DNA of 64,000 nucleotides from Parabacteroides distasonis ATCC 8503 (GTDB lineage Bacteria > Bacteroidota > Bacteroidia > Bacteroidales > Tannerellaceae): the NCBI RefSeq assembly GCF_000012845.1, contig NC_009615.1:2996501-3060500 (forward strand), given 5' to 3'. Below the pieces are notes generated by a model. It was not told the DNA's origin. It ran no database searches and saw only the letters and a program-made list of their open reading frames with translations. Each line of letters starts with the position of its first letter. Position 1 is the first letter of the stretch. Both the position numbers and the translations under genes were made by a program. Shown piece by piece: positions 44,813 through 55,600 of this stretch.

Positions 44813-47800
44813 TCACTTATTCACTGCCTCTATTTTACCTAACTCTACGTACCAAAGGTATCCATCGACCCGCTCGAAACCCATTTTACGGATTAATTGC
44901 AGGTAATTTCTTACCTGATTAGGATGGCGCTTATCTTGCCGTTCGCCAAATTTATAATCCACGACAATAACCTTACCTCCTTTTATTATCACCCGGTCCG
45001 GGCGTTTAGACAAGCCTTTACCGAACAGGATATCCACTTCATTCAAGACACGGGCGGAACCATCATACCAAGCCTTTACCTCCTCCGCTTGCAATAATTC
45101 TTCCAGACGGCTGATCAACTCCGCCGCTTCCTCCCGGTTAATCACCCCGGCTAACCGATAACTTTCGACCGAAGCGGGAATATCTTTCGGCGTACGTATC
45201 CGGCTCAATACCTCATGCATCAAGGTACCGTGCTTCCGCCTGGCATTATCGAAAAAGAATCCTTTCCCATGCAGGCGTAATTGTAAACGATCATCCGGGG
45301 AAACGGAATACAGGCGGCTCATGGGGATTTCCTCCAGGGTATCTTCTGCCGTTCTACCCGAAGCTGGATGCCACCATTCGCCCCTTTCAAAGGTATCATC
45401 CTCGATATCCGTCTCCACCCCCGCCCACAATAGATCGGCGATGGAAGTTATCTTCTCAACCTTACCTTCCTTGTTGATCTTCCTCGGACGGGGGGAGAAT
45501 ACGATCAGTTCTTCTTTCGAACGGGTAAAAGCGACGTATAAGGTGTTCAAGTTATCGATGAAAGCATGCAAGCGCTCCTTGAAATAATCCTTGGCGAAAA
45601 TCGTGCTACTCAGGATCTGTCCGTAACGGACAGGAACTAAGTGCAGGCGGTCAAACGGCTTCTTCTCCGGGTGGCACCAAAGGATAACGGGCTTTGTCGG
45701 CTTATGGTCGATCTCCCAGTCCCCGAAAGGAATGATAACGACCTTAAAACCTAAGCCCTTGGATTTATGTACGGTCAAGATGCGGATAGCGTTTTGCCCA
45801 TCCGGGGTAGCGATCGTCTTTCGATAACCGGTCTCGTCCCACCATCTCAAGAAACGGTTCAAATCTGCGCTTTCTTTTTGGGCGTACTCGGAAACCATAT
45901 CCAGAAAAGCTTGCACGAATACCTGTTCCGTTTCCGGGAAGTAAGCGGAGAAGTTACGGAAGAGCCCTTCGGTTACCTCGTACAAGGATTGCCGGGAAAT
46001 AGACTGAAGGTTTTGGAAAACAGACTCATCCGCCTCGCTCTCCCCGAATTTTCCGGTTAATACTTGATAGGCATACATCGCCAATTTCCTGTTCGTCCGG
46101 TCCTCCGGATTTCGCAAATAGCGCAATACGGCGATCAGGAAACGGACCGCCGGAGAACTACCCACGAACAGGGCATCATCGGAGATGATATCGTAATTGT
46201 ATCGGTCGGACGGATGCTCTTCCTTATAGGCTAGCAACGTATCAGCCACTAAAGCGCCTTCTTGATTGGTACGCACGAGTATGGCGATATCTTTTAGCGC
46301 GTAACCGTTATCCTGCAAGCGCTCCAAGGTAGCGGGCAATCGCTCCATCGCCTCCTGCTTCCAGTCCTTATCCTCATCACCGGAGAGGAAATCGATCCGT
46401 ACATGTCCATCCTTCTTCTGGAAGGGCGGGGGGACACGCTGGGAACTATCGTCGTAGGCCGCCATGATCCTCGCAGAAAAGGCCGTGCGCTCTTCCTCGC
46501 TTAATGAGGAGTTTTTCAACGCCTCATTATATAGATCCTGCAGGATCGCCGGAGCGGCGGTGAAGAATGCGTTATTAAACTCCACGATATGGCGGCAGCT
46601 TCGCCAATTATCCATCAGGGTTTCCTCACGGACTTGCTCGTCCTCGAAATCCCTGCGGACTTGCTCGTCCAATAGCTTCCAATCCGAGTTACGAAAACGA
46701 TAAATACTTTGTTTCACGTCGCCAACGATCAGATTCGCCCGGCCATTCGCCAGACTCTCCTCCACCAAGGGGCGGAAGTTATTCCACTGCATGCCGCTGG
46801 TATCTTGGAACTCATCGATCATATAATGATCTACGTGCGTACCCGTTTTCTCGTAGATAAAGGGGGCGTCACTGCCGCTGATGACCTTATTCAGCAACTC
46901 GGTCGTATCGGCGATTAGCATGACATTCTTTTCTTCCCGGTAAGAGGCGATTTGCCGGGAGATATCGGTTAAGATCCCTAACGTATAATAATAACGTACG
47001 ATCTCCCGGGCCGTGTTATAGGCCGTCAGGTTGGCGAACAGGGATACGATATTCTTTACGCAGGCATTCAACCCTTCCTCATATACACACCCGATGATCT
47101 GCCGGAGACCCGGTGGAGTCGTCTTGGTCGTATAGGCATCCGGATTATCCGGCAAAGCTTGGAACGTGGCTGTCGGCTCTTTCATCTCACCTTTCGCCAG
47201 CTTCTCGAAATAGAAAAACGGGGAACGACTTCCTCCCTTAAAATCCGAGGGTTGTAAGGCGAACTGTTTCAGCAACGCCACTCCCTCCTCTCCTAAACGT
47301 TTCGCCTCCGCCTCGACGGAGCGGATAATGGCGTATAGCTCATTCTTATAGGCATCGAGCGCCTGCTTATCCGCGATATCCTTACCTACTTCCTCGCTAA
47401 ATGCCTTATAACTCTCCTTAAAGACCTCCCGGCTGAGCGACATGATGTCTTGCCGCAAACTCCAGCCGCCTCCATCCTCGATCTTGTCCTCGGCGAAACG
47501 CAGCAGCCAACCTAGCAAATCCTTGCTCTCCGGCTTCTCCAGATCGGCCAGCAGGTTATCGATCGCCTCGGTCAAGACCAGTTCTTGGTCCATCTCGATG
47601 CCATAACCGCCTTGCAAACCGATCTCGCGGGTAAAGGCACGCATCGTTTGCTGGAAAAAGCGGTCGATCGTACTGATATTAAAAGCGGAGTAATCGTGCA
47701 GGATAGCGACCAGAATCTTCCGGGCCTGCTCCCTCACCTGCCGCTCCGTCAAGGAATAGGCGGAAGAGAGTAGCTGGATATAATCGGACGCACGGCCGGA

Positions 47801-47980
47801 AGCGAGGTGATAAAGTTCTTGAACGATACGGGTTTTCATCTCATCCGTCGCCTTATTCGTAAACGTCACGGCCAAGATCCGGCGGTAAACGCCCGGCTGG
47901 GAGAAGAGCAACATCAGGTACTCCCCTGTCAGCTTATGCGTCTTGCCCGCCCCGGCGGAAGCCCTATAGATTGTTAGCAT
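44813..47980 (-). CDS. UvrD/AddA-like helicase-nuclease
   Basis: 1055 residues. Superfamily 1A helicase: Walker A YRASAGAGKTHKLTGEYL at the N-terminus, Walker B YMIDEFQDTSGMQWNNF near 400, motif III GDVKQSIYRFRNSD, motif V/VI ILTVHKSKGLGFKVVIIPF and LYVAFTRSKEELIVF. C-terminal PD-(D/E)XK nuclease (RPDRVIIKGGKVIVVDYKF). Such proteins process double-strand breaks for recombination. The AddB-like partner is not next to it; the 3' neighbour gene is a SUI1 factor on the same strand 12 bp upstream. Confidence 0.92.
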   Translation of the reverse strand: MLTIYRASAGAGKTHKLTGEYLMLLFSQPGVYRRILAVTFTNKATDEMKTRIVQELYHLASGRASDYIQLLSSAYSLTERQVREQARKILVAILHDYSAFNISTIDRFFQQTMRAFTREIGLQGGYGIEMDQELVLTEAIDNLLADLEKPESKDLLGWLLRFAEDKIEDGGGWSLRQDIMSLSREVFKESYKAFSEEVGKDIADKQALDAYKNELYAIIRSVEAEAKRLGEEGVALLKQFALQPSDFKGGSRSPFFYFEKLAKGEMKEPTATFQALPDNPDAYTTKTTPPGLRQIIGCVYEEGLNACVKNIVSLFANLTAYNTAREIVRYYYTLGILTDISRQIASYREEKNVMLIADTTELLNKVISGSDAPFIYEKTGTHVDHYMIDEFQDTSGMQWNNFRPLVEESLANGRANLIVGDVKQSIYRFRNSDWKLLDEQVRRDFEDEQVREETLMDNWRSCRHIVEFNNAFFTAAPAILQDLYNEALKNSSLSEEERTAFSARIMAAYDDSSQRVPPPFQKKDGHVRIDFLSGDEDKDWKQEAMERLPATLERLQDNGYALKDIAILVRTNQEGALVADTLLAYKEEHPSDRYNYDIISDDALFVGSSPAVRFLIAVLRYLRNPEDRTNRKLAMYAYQVLTGKFGESEADESVFQNLQSISRQSLYEVTEGLFRNFSAYFPETEQVFVQAFLDMVSEYAQKESADLNRFLRWWDETGYRKTIATPDGQNAIRILTVHKSKGLGFKVVIIPFGDWEIDHKPTKPVILWCHPEKKPFDRLHLVPVRYGQILSSTIFAKDYFKERLHAFIDNLNTLYVAFTRSKEELIVFSPRPRKINKEGKVEKITSIADLLWAGVETDIEDDTFERGEWWHPASGRTAEDTLEEIPMSRLYSVSPDDRLQLRLHGKGFFFDNARRKHGTLMHEVLSRIRTPKDIPASVESYRLAGVINREEAAELISRLEELLQAEEVKAWYDGSARVLNEVDILFGKGLSKRPDRVIIKGGKVIVVDYKFGERQDKRHPNQVRNYLQLIRKMGFERVDGYLWYVELGKIEAVNK

Positions 47981-47992
47981 AGCGATCGGGGA

Positions 47993-48337
47993 TTAGATCG
48001 TACGGCTTTTCGAATAGCCCTCTTTCCGGAGGATATCCAACACCTTGGCACGCAGGTCCCCTTGGATGATTATCTCCCCGTCCTTAGCGGAACCGCCTAC
48101 GCCGCATTTCACTTTCAAGAGTTTTCCCAAGGCGGTCAGATCCTCGGAAGTGCCCCGGAACCCGGTGATCAAGGTAACCATCTTCCCTCCCCGGTTCCGC
48201 TTATCCAAGGATATGCGCAAAGCTTGTTTCTCCTTCGGCAACGTATCTTCCTCTTCCGTATCTCCCGTATTATATTGAAAATCGGGATTCGTGGAGTACA
48301 TCACGCCTAATCGATCTTTCCAATCATTATTCTTCAT
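47993..48337 (-). CDS. SUI1/YciH-type translation initiation factor
   Basis: 114 residues. A disordered N-terminus (~1-50) is followed by the eIF1/SUI1 domain: KMVTLITGFRGTSEDLTALG, LKVKCGVGGSAKDGEIIIQG, ending KVLDILRKEGYSKSR. It binds the small ribosomal subunit and may tune start-codon choice. It begins the operon with the helicase-nuclease. Confidence 0.9.
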   Translation of the reverse strand: MKNNDWKDRLGVMYSTNPDFQYNTGDTEEEDTLPKEKQALRISLDKRNRGGKMVTLITGFRGTSEDLTALGKLLKVKCGVGGSAKDGEIIIQGDLRAKVLDILRKEGYSKSRTI

Positions 48338-48471
48338 AAAAATACCACTTTATTGGCTCAAAGCTACGTATTAATCTCCGAATAGGCAAACAAGGGCGAA
48401 AAGGCTATCCTATCAAGATGGAACTATTACCATTTTACTACATATAAAACCTTTATTTTCAGGCAAACCTC

Positions 48472-48501
48472 TTGCTTAATAAAGCGGAATCACTACATTT
48501 G
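48472..48501 (+). promoter_or_regulatory. Promoter of sensor kinase
   Basis: TTG at 48472-48474 and TACATTTG at 48494-48501 (22 bp), 47 bp upstream of the ATG. No other signal is evident in the divergent gap 48338-48547. Confidence 0.65.
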
Positions 48502-48547
48502 CTACCAGAATCACGTTTGCTACATATATCGCTTAGAATTAACGGCC

Positions 48548-50857
48548 ATGAGAAATATCATTCTTTTTATTTTTATTATACTAACGGTCCACTTGAACAT
48601 GAGCGCACGAGGCTCCGGCGAGAAACCGTCTATAGTCGTACTGCACTCCATCAACTTCGAGGAAAGCTGGACGAAACAGACCTATCTTGATATAGAAAGA
48701 AAATTCGGGGAGGAAGGGTTTACCGTAAAGGCGATTCCCTTACAGATCCCCGGTATCCGCACTATGGAAGGGTTTCAAGAGAAGAGAACAATGATCCTAG
48801 AGAGAGTTCCCGTGCCACCCACCTTAGTCGTATGCATAGGAGATCCCTCTTGGCTTGTCGCCCGCCCGTTGTTTGACAAGGAATGGAAAGATATTCCCTC
48901 TATCATCTGCTACGCCAGAGATTATATGTACCCGAAAGAAGAGTACCTGATAGACCTAGATAAAAACGTGCTCGATACGCTGGTTCCCATCACGGACGTA
49001 GTAAAAGGCTATAACGCCACTTTTATAAAATACCCAGTCTATATCAAGCAAACGATCGAGCTAATCAAAAAGCTACAACCGGAATTAACCAAACTGGCCT
49101 TTATTTTTGACCGCCGTTATATAAGCCAGCAAACGAAAGCGGATGTAGAGGCCGTGCTACGGAAAGATTTTCCGGGCATCCAATTCGAGCCACTGTCTAC
49201 CACCTCCATTTCCACCGAGAACTTATTGGACAGACTGGCCTCTTTCGACAATAAGACCGGAGTCCTTTATTACTCATGGTACAGGACCCGGAAGGATAAC
49301 GAGAATCGTTACCTAGTCGATAACGTCCAGAAAATGACCAATAGTTTCTCCGTCCCCCCAATCTTTACCTTGCAAGACGTACAAACAGAAAACGGGAATT
49401 TCGCCGGGGGATATTATGTTTCTCCGGAGGATTATGCGCAGGTGACGGTCAACACGATCGAAATGATCCTCTCGGGGAAAGATAGTAAGGAAATCCCGAT
49501 CCAGACCGCGGAAACCCCGAGGGCCTACCTAAATTACCAGCATCTATTGCTTCACCAGATCGATCCCGGCCTATATCCCCCGAACGCCACGTATTTCCAA
49601 GAGCCTCCCGGTTTCTTACAGAAATACAAGATCCATATCATAAGCCTACTCGTCATTCTGGCGTTATTGATAACGATCGGGATCTTACGGGTCCGCCTCT
49701 TCATCCAAAAGCAAAAGGCCAAAGACAAGGAGCTGCAAATCGCACGCCAAGCGCAAGACCTGAACCAGAAATACCAGCTCGTCTTGAAAGCCAGCAACAT
49801 GATGACATGGATATGGGACGTAAAAGAAGCACGGCTCGAATGTAACAATATTTACCTGACCCAAAGATCCATTCGCGACAAGGGAATCGACGGCCTATTC
49901 AGCATGTCGGCGGACGAGTTTTATAGCGGCATTCACCCCGAGGACTTGGAACAGATGCAAGACGCTATCAATAAACTAATCGCCGGCGAGAGCATATCGA
50001 TCGACGAGGAGATCCGTTATTTAGACGATACAGGGCTTGAATATACATGGATAGAGATCTTTGCGATCGTAGGGAAAACCGATCCGGAAGGAAAATCCGC
50101 CTACTTAACCGGAGGTACTACCCTCATCAACCAACGGAAAAAAATGGAACAAGAACTGAGGGACAAGGAGAAGATAGAGGAATCCAACCGGTTGAAATCC
50201 GCCTTCCTAGCGAACATGAGCCACGAGATACGTACCCCGCTGAACGCTATCGTAGGCTTTTCCAACCTGCTAGCGGAAACTTGCCACTCCGAGGAGACGA
50301 GAGAGTTCTGCGAGATCATCGAGACGAACAACGAGCTTCTCCTTCAACTCGTGAACGATATCCTGGACCTATCGAAGATCGAGGCCGGGCAAATGGATTT
50401 CATCTATTCCGAGTTCAACGTATCCACGCTATTCCGGAGCTTATACCAGACCTTCCAAAGCCGGGTGAAAGACGGTGTCACTCTCTATTGCGAGATACCT
50501 GAACAGGATTGCGTTATCTATTCCGAGAAGAATCGCTTGACCCAAGTGATCACCAACTTCCTCACGAACGCCTGTAAGTTCACGTTCCAAGGGTCTATCC
50601 GCATGGGATACAAGGAGAGGGAAGATGGATTATACTTTTACGTAAAAGATACCGGAAAAGGTATTGAGCGGAAGAACCTCCCGCACGTATTCGAGCGTTT
50701 CGCCAAATTCGATTCCTTTATCCAAGGAACCGGACTCGGACTATCCATTTGCCAAACGATCCTAGAGAATCTTCACGGGAAGATCGGCGTAGAGTCGGAA
50801 GAAGGAAAAGGGAGTACTTTCTGGTTTACGATCCCATGCGCTGTATCAAGACCGTAG
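48548..50857 (+). CDS. Sensor histidine kinase with ABC-substrate-binding-like sensor domain
   Basis: 769 residues. Signal peptide (~1-20), then a periplasmic domain (~25-345) resembling ABC_sub_bind/periplasmic-binding folds (SIVVLHSINFEESWTKQTYL, PIFTLQDVQTENGNFAGGYY). Membrane helix (~363-381, IHIISLLVILALLITIGILR), coiled coil, PAS (~405-530). HisKA follows with phospho-His in AFLANMSHEIRTPLNAIVGF and HATPase with DTGKGIERKNLPHVF and GTGLGLSICQ. No receiver or HTH is attached and no response regulator is adjacent, so it is an orphan. Its 3' end overlaps the convergent ispF by 32 bp. Confidence 0.93.
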   Translation: MRNIILFIFIILTVHLNMSARGSGEKPSIVVLHSINFEESWTKQTYLDIERKFGEEGFTVKAIPLQIPGIRTMEGFQEKRTMILERVPVPPTLVVCIGDPSWLVARPLFDKEWKDIPSIICYARDYMYPKEEYLIDLDKNVLDTLVPITDVVKGYNATFIKYPVYIKQTIELIKKLQPELTKLAFIFDRRYISQQTKADVEAVLRKDFPGIQFEPLSTTSISTENLLDRLASFDNKTGVLYYSWYRTRKDNENRYLVDNVQKMTNSFSVPPIFTLQDVQTENGNFAGGYYVSPEDYAQVTVNTIEMILSGKDSKEIPIQTAETPRAYLNYQHLLLHQIDPGLYPPNATYFQEPPGFLQKYKIHIISLLVILALLITIGILRVRLFIQKQKAKDKELQIARQAQDLNQKYQLVLKASNMMTWIWDVKEARLECNNIYLTQRSIRDKGIDGLFSMSADEFYSGIHPEDLEQMQDAINKLIAGESISIDEEIRYLDDTGLEYTWIEIFAIVGKTDPEGKSAYLTGGTTLINQRKKMEQELRDKEKIEESNRLKSAFLANMSHEIRTPLNAIVGFSNLLAETCHSEETREFCEIIETNNELLLQLVNDILDLSKIEAGQMDFIYSEFNVSTLFRSLYQTFQSRVKDGVTLYCEIPEQDCVIYSEKNRLTQVITNFLTNACKFTFQGSIRMGYKEREDGLYFYVKDTGKGIERKNLPHVFERFAKFDSFIQGTGLGLSICQTILENLHGKIGVESEEGKGSTFWFTIPCAVSRP

Positions 50858-51311
50858 CGTAAGCCGAGATCCCTTCCTGCCGTCCGGTGAAGCCCAGCTT
50901 CTCCGTGGTCGTAGCCTTGATAGAGATATCCTCCTCGTCCACGTTCATGACCTCGGCCAGCGTTTTCTTCATCAGAGGGATATGGGGATTCAATTTAGGG
51001 CGCTCGGCGGCTACGGTGGCATCGATATTACCCAACTCATAGCCCGCCTCTCTTAAAAGCCTCATGGTATCCCGGAGCAAGATCTTACTATCGATATTCT
51101 TATATTCACCAGCCGTATCCGGGAAATGATAACCGATATCCCGCATATTGGCCGCTCCCAGTAAAGCGTCGCAGATCGCATGGATCAACACGTCCGCATC
51201 GCTATGTCCCAATAGGCCCAACGTATGCTCGATCTTAATCCCGCCTAGCCATAATTCCCGGTCCGGCACCAAGGCGTGGACATCATAGCCAAAACCTACA
51301 CGTATCTTCAT
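50826..51311 (-). CDS. ispF: 2-C-methyl-D-erythritol 2,4-cyclodiphosphate synthase
   Basis: 161 residues from MKIRVGFGYDVHAL; MDM two codons earlier is possible. MEP isoprenoid pathway enzyme. Zinc ligands in GYDVHAL (Asp, His) and the later GHSDADVLIHAICDALLGAA (His42-type); ATTTEKLGFTGRQEGISAYA is the C-terminal signature. It follows porV with almost no gap and ends the rex operon. Confidence 0.96.
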   Translation of the reverse strand: MKIRVGFGYDVHALVPDRELWLGGIKIEHTLGLLGHSDADVLIHAICDALLGAANMRDIGYHFPDTAGEYKNIDSKILLRDTMRLLREAGYELGNIDATVAAERPKLNPHIPLMKKTLAEVMNVDEEDISIKATTTEKLGFTGRQEGISAYATVLIQRMGS

Positions 51312-51317
51312 ATCCAT

Positions 51318-52520
51318 TTATCTGAAAAGGTTCTTGATTCCATCCATATCGAACGACAAGGAGAAGCGCAATGTCTGGTCCAACGGGTTACTCTGTACCG
51401 TACTGATCAGATAAGCGGCATCCAACTGGAAAACACTCATGCGGAAACCAGCACCGACTGAGAAGTACTGACGGTTTCCCTGATATTTATTCTCATAGTA
51501 ATAACCGCCACGAACAAAGAACTGCTGATTGTAATTATACTCCAGACCGATAGAGGCCATAATCTCCTCTAGCTCGCCCTTGAAGCCATTCGGCGAGTCA
51601 CCGAATGATTTGAAGATACCCGTGATCGGGGACATATTGTTATATTCATCATGTTTTTCCTTATAAGCAGCCTCATCCTCGGGAGTCGTACCTTCTTGAA
51701 TAGGTTCGGTAGGAACTAAATATTTACTCAAATCCACATAGATACCGATTTGGTTATAATCATCGATCGGATACAGTAAACCAGTTCCAACCTTTAACAT
51801 CGTAGGCAAGAATTGGTTGGTATTTCCACCGTCGTAAGAGACCTTCGTACCGATATTGGAGACATTAAAACCAAAGCTCCACAGGCACTCGCTATTCCCT
51901 AAGATCACGTATTTCTCCAGATAACCGGCGATATCAGCGGCAAAAGCGTTATCCGGAACCATATCCGCATCCGACGAGGCACCCATGTCCGAACGAATAT
52001 AGCGCAAGGCGACCGCCATAGAGAACACATCCGATAATTTACGGCTATAACTTACATCAAAAGCCATCTCATAAGGATTCAATATGAGCTGATTACCCAT
52101 TCCTCCATCCCGGCTTTCCTGTACTTCTCCTAAAGAGAAATAACGCAAGGAAGCTCCGATCGCCTGCATATCGCTATCGCCTAATTTATAATAACCGGCC
52201 AGATATGCTAAAGCCACATCATTCACCAATTTACGTAACCAAGGCGTATAGGATAAAGCGACTCCGGCCTTACTATAGCTAAAAGCATACTTAGCCGGGT
52301 TCCAGTATTGGGAATTCACATCCGGCGTAGTAGCCACACCGTTATCACCCATAGCACCTCCGCGAGCATCGGGCGCAATAGACAAAGACGGTATCGCCGT
52401 ATTAATCGGGGCGAATTTATGTTTAACATCGTCTGCGCCTCCTTGGGCATATAAAGCCGTAAATGCCGTCAAAAAGCTGAAAACCGCTAGTAACAGACTG
52501 AATCTTGAAACTCTTACCAT
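51318..52520 (-). CDS. porV: Type IX secretion system shuttle protein PorV (LptO)
   Basis: 400 residues from MVRVSRFSLLLAVF; signal peptide ~1-26. FadL-like 14-strand outer-membrane barrel with the PorV-typical N-terminus APINTAIPSLSIAPDARGGA, MGDNGVATTPDVNSQYWNPA and YFSLGEVQ. The end reads LRFSLSFDMDGIKNLF. In T9SS organisms PorV receives cargo from the translocon and carries it to the PorU sortase. It is encoded directly after porU here, as in Porphyromonas. A complete T9SS must have its other genes elsewhere. Confidence 0.93.
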   Translation of the reverse strand: MVRVSRFSLLLAVFSFLTAFTALYAQGGADDVKHKFAPINTAIPSLSIAPDARGGAMGDNGVATTPDVNSQYWNPAKYAFSYSKAGVALSYTPWLRKLVNDVALAYLAGYYKLGDSDMQAIGASLRYFSLGEVQESRDGGMGNQLILNPYEMAFDVSYSRKLSDVFSMAVALRYIRSDMGASSDADMVPDNAFAADIAGYLEKYVILGNSECLWSFGFNVSNIGTKVSYDGGNTNQFLPTMLKVGTGLLYPIDDYNQIGIYVDLSKYLVPTEPIQEGTTPEDEAAYKEKHDEYNNMSPITGIFKSFGDSPNGFKGELEEIMASIGLEYNYNQQFFVRGGYYYENKYQGNRQYFSVGAGFRMSVFQLDAAYLISTVQSNPLDQTLRFSLSFDMDGIKNLFR

Positions 52521-52611
52521 ATATTCTATTCTAAAAATACATTTACATTTATCATTCCTAGAGGGTAATAAACATACCCCCATGCTTATTATAAACTAAT
52601 TACCCGATACT

Positions 52612-55600
52612 TTATTGTGCGAGAATGATTAATTTATTCGCTTTCGTCGCCTCTTTCGAGTTATTCGTGCTAATCGCCGCCCGATACAGATAAACTCCCG
52701 GGCGCAACCGCCTGCCACCGTTATCCGTCAGGTTCCAAGTTACGATATAAGCCTTAAACAACTCGGAGGAACCGCTCTTCTCTGTACTCCATAGGAACTT
52801 ACCGGTCATATCATAAACCATAACCGTCACCTTTAAGTTCGACTCCGGACGATTGTGATGCAGAAAGAATTCCACCTGATCCCGTGCCGGATTCGGGGTG
52901 GCATACATCTCGATCAGATTAGGTTTCAACCCTTCCGCCACCTCAAAAGTAAAGGTATAGGTTGTGGAGTTATTTAAGATATCCCACACCTTAAACTCAG
53001 CCGTATGCATTCCCGGCTCCAGCTCAGGGATGGAGAACTGGACAAGTCCTTCGTTCTCACTATCTGGTAGCAACGCATAATAACTATTTAAGTTATAGCT
53101 CATAGAGGGCATACTATCAATCGTCAACATCATATCATGCCCTACGCTACTGCCGGTTATATTCACGCCGCTCTTATCCCACAGCTTCGCTACAAAATAA
53201 GGAGTCGTGTTTACCTTATCGCCCGAAACAAAACTGGAATCATTCAAATAGATCTGCCGGATCTCGGGACCGATCGTATCAGTCTCCGCCGTATCCGAAG
53301 TCCCCCCCACGATAAAATCGAAAAAAGAACCCTGCGCCTCTTTTGTCTCGGAAGACGCATATAGGTTTAATTTACCTTTCTTATTGGAATAAGAGATATC
53401 CTTCGGGACCATAAAAGTAAAGCTGAACTTTCCATTTCGAACCGAGTCTCTACCTATATAAATCGTATTCGGATAATCGAGATAAGTGAATTTCTCAGAG
53501 CTATTCCCTAAAGTCGTAATGGAACTTTGGCTATCAAATATGGTCGAGCTTAATACGCCCGTGAAATCCGCGGCAAAAGAACCTGACGGATTCAAGATTT
53601 CACCCTCTACCGTAATCCGGGATAACGCCTTAAACTCAAAAGGCTCATCAGAAACAGCTTCTCCATTCACAGCCGTCACCCGAGCCTTATACTCTGGATA
53701 CGCGAACTTTAACGCCGGGTCTCCGATTAAGATAAAGTTCAATTTATTTGAGTCATTGAGTTGACGTTTCGTATACATCATCGCCTCTCCAAGCGTATAA
53801 CGGCTATTCGCGCCTTCTTGGAACAGGTTATCGATGAGTGCCTTATTTAAGTTCGCATTATTACCGGAGAACACGACACGGGTCGTCGTAAACAAAGCGA
53901 TACCCCCACTGGTAGGATTCAAGAAAACAGATTCACCCGCAGAAGTTTTCACATCGTCAAAACGGGTAAAGTCGCAGGTAGCCGTCACCCACACCGGCAG
54001 ATGCTTATAACTGGAATTATTGATATCGGTTTGTGTCCATACGCTTTCGTCCGCCCAATGGGTCGTACTGCCATGCCCCGTATAATTAATCAACAACTGA
54101 CCACTTTTTAATAGTTTCTCAATCTCATTATGCACATCCGGATAAGTCCCGAGGCTGCTACGCTTATAAGCATCGAAATACACTTTATTAACTAGAAAAC
54201 CGGGTTGCATCTCTTCAATGGCCTCAGCAAGCTGATCTGCCTGCTTCATATGATTCGTTGTGAAGCTATCCTCATTATTTCCATCATCCGCCACGAATGT
54301 CACGTTATTCTTCCAACTACCCGAATCCTTATTCTCCATATAAGAAATCGTCTTATCCACCATCTGAGTCGCCTCCGTTACTGTACGGATTGGAAAGCGC
54401 CCGACACCCACACACATCTTATCTCGGCTAAAATTACTGCCGGAATTATCCTCTAAAAACGCAAAATAATCATCTGTCGCATAAGAGTAGACATTCAATG
54501 ACTCTTGAGACTGGAAAGTCAAGAGCATATTACTCCGTGAAACACCTTGCACCTCACCGCTTATCCCCCGATTATCATAGATCCCGTCTCCGAAAAGCAA
54601 TAAATATTTTGGAGGATTACCCAAAGAAGAACTACGATCGTAAAACATCTTCATCAAACGACGATATGCCGTCGCATCTGGAGTTCCACTAGAGAACTCA
54701 TTATAAATCGCCTCTGGAGTTACGACTTCAACAGTCAAGCCATCTTTCTCACGGTGCGCAACCGCCAAACGCTCCGCCTGCTGAACCAAAGACGGAGCCG
54801 ATATAATAATCATATCCCTCTGTTCCAAACCATGCAGATTCGAGGAAGCGACTTCTCCCACGACTTCCGGAGAAGGAAATGTTTGATTGGTTTGAACCAA
54901 CACAAACTCCCTCAATCTACCCGCTGGTATTGTAAATGAAAGTTCAGAACCATTCAGATCGGCTTCCACTCTCTTCACATTTAACGCATCGGTCACATCA
55001 AACACCAAGGTATTCGAATTCGCCTCGCTAATAACAAAGCGAGACGCATTTCCTACAGAAGTCAAGCTTCTGAAAAAAGTACAAGCCCCATAAGGGCGCA
55101 ACGTACGGACAAATTGCATACGGATATAGTCCAAACGTACATTCGTATGTCCACTTGAACTATAGGAAACCACTACGTTATTTTTCTCACTTTTTGATCC
55201 CTTCCATAACGCGGTGGTTGTCCCGGGAATCGCCTTTGTATACGATCTGACATTCGAGCTTACTGTTTGGATAGAAGGTATGGTTATATCCAACAATTCG
55301 GAGTCATTGATACTTAAAGAAGCCGTACCGGAGCCAGAGTTAATTCTTGAGATAAAACGCATGGTCACCTTACCGTCCGCATCCGTAATCCCGGGGATAG
55401 AAGAAAAGGTAGAAATTGTACGAGGGCGTGCCCCACTAAAGTCCTCTCCAAAAAACTCCCGGCCGGATTGGTTTACGGAGACTAACTCTTGCTCATGCAA
55501 TAGATAATCATCATAAGTCGTAATCCGAGTGGAAGCACCACTCGCTTGAGCCACGGAAGTCATATCATTCGTGGGTGTGGCATCGGTCACAAAATAATAG

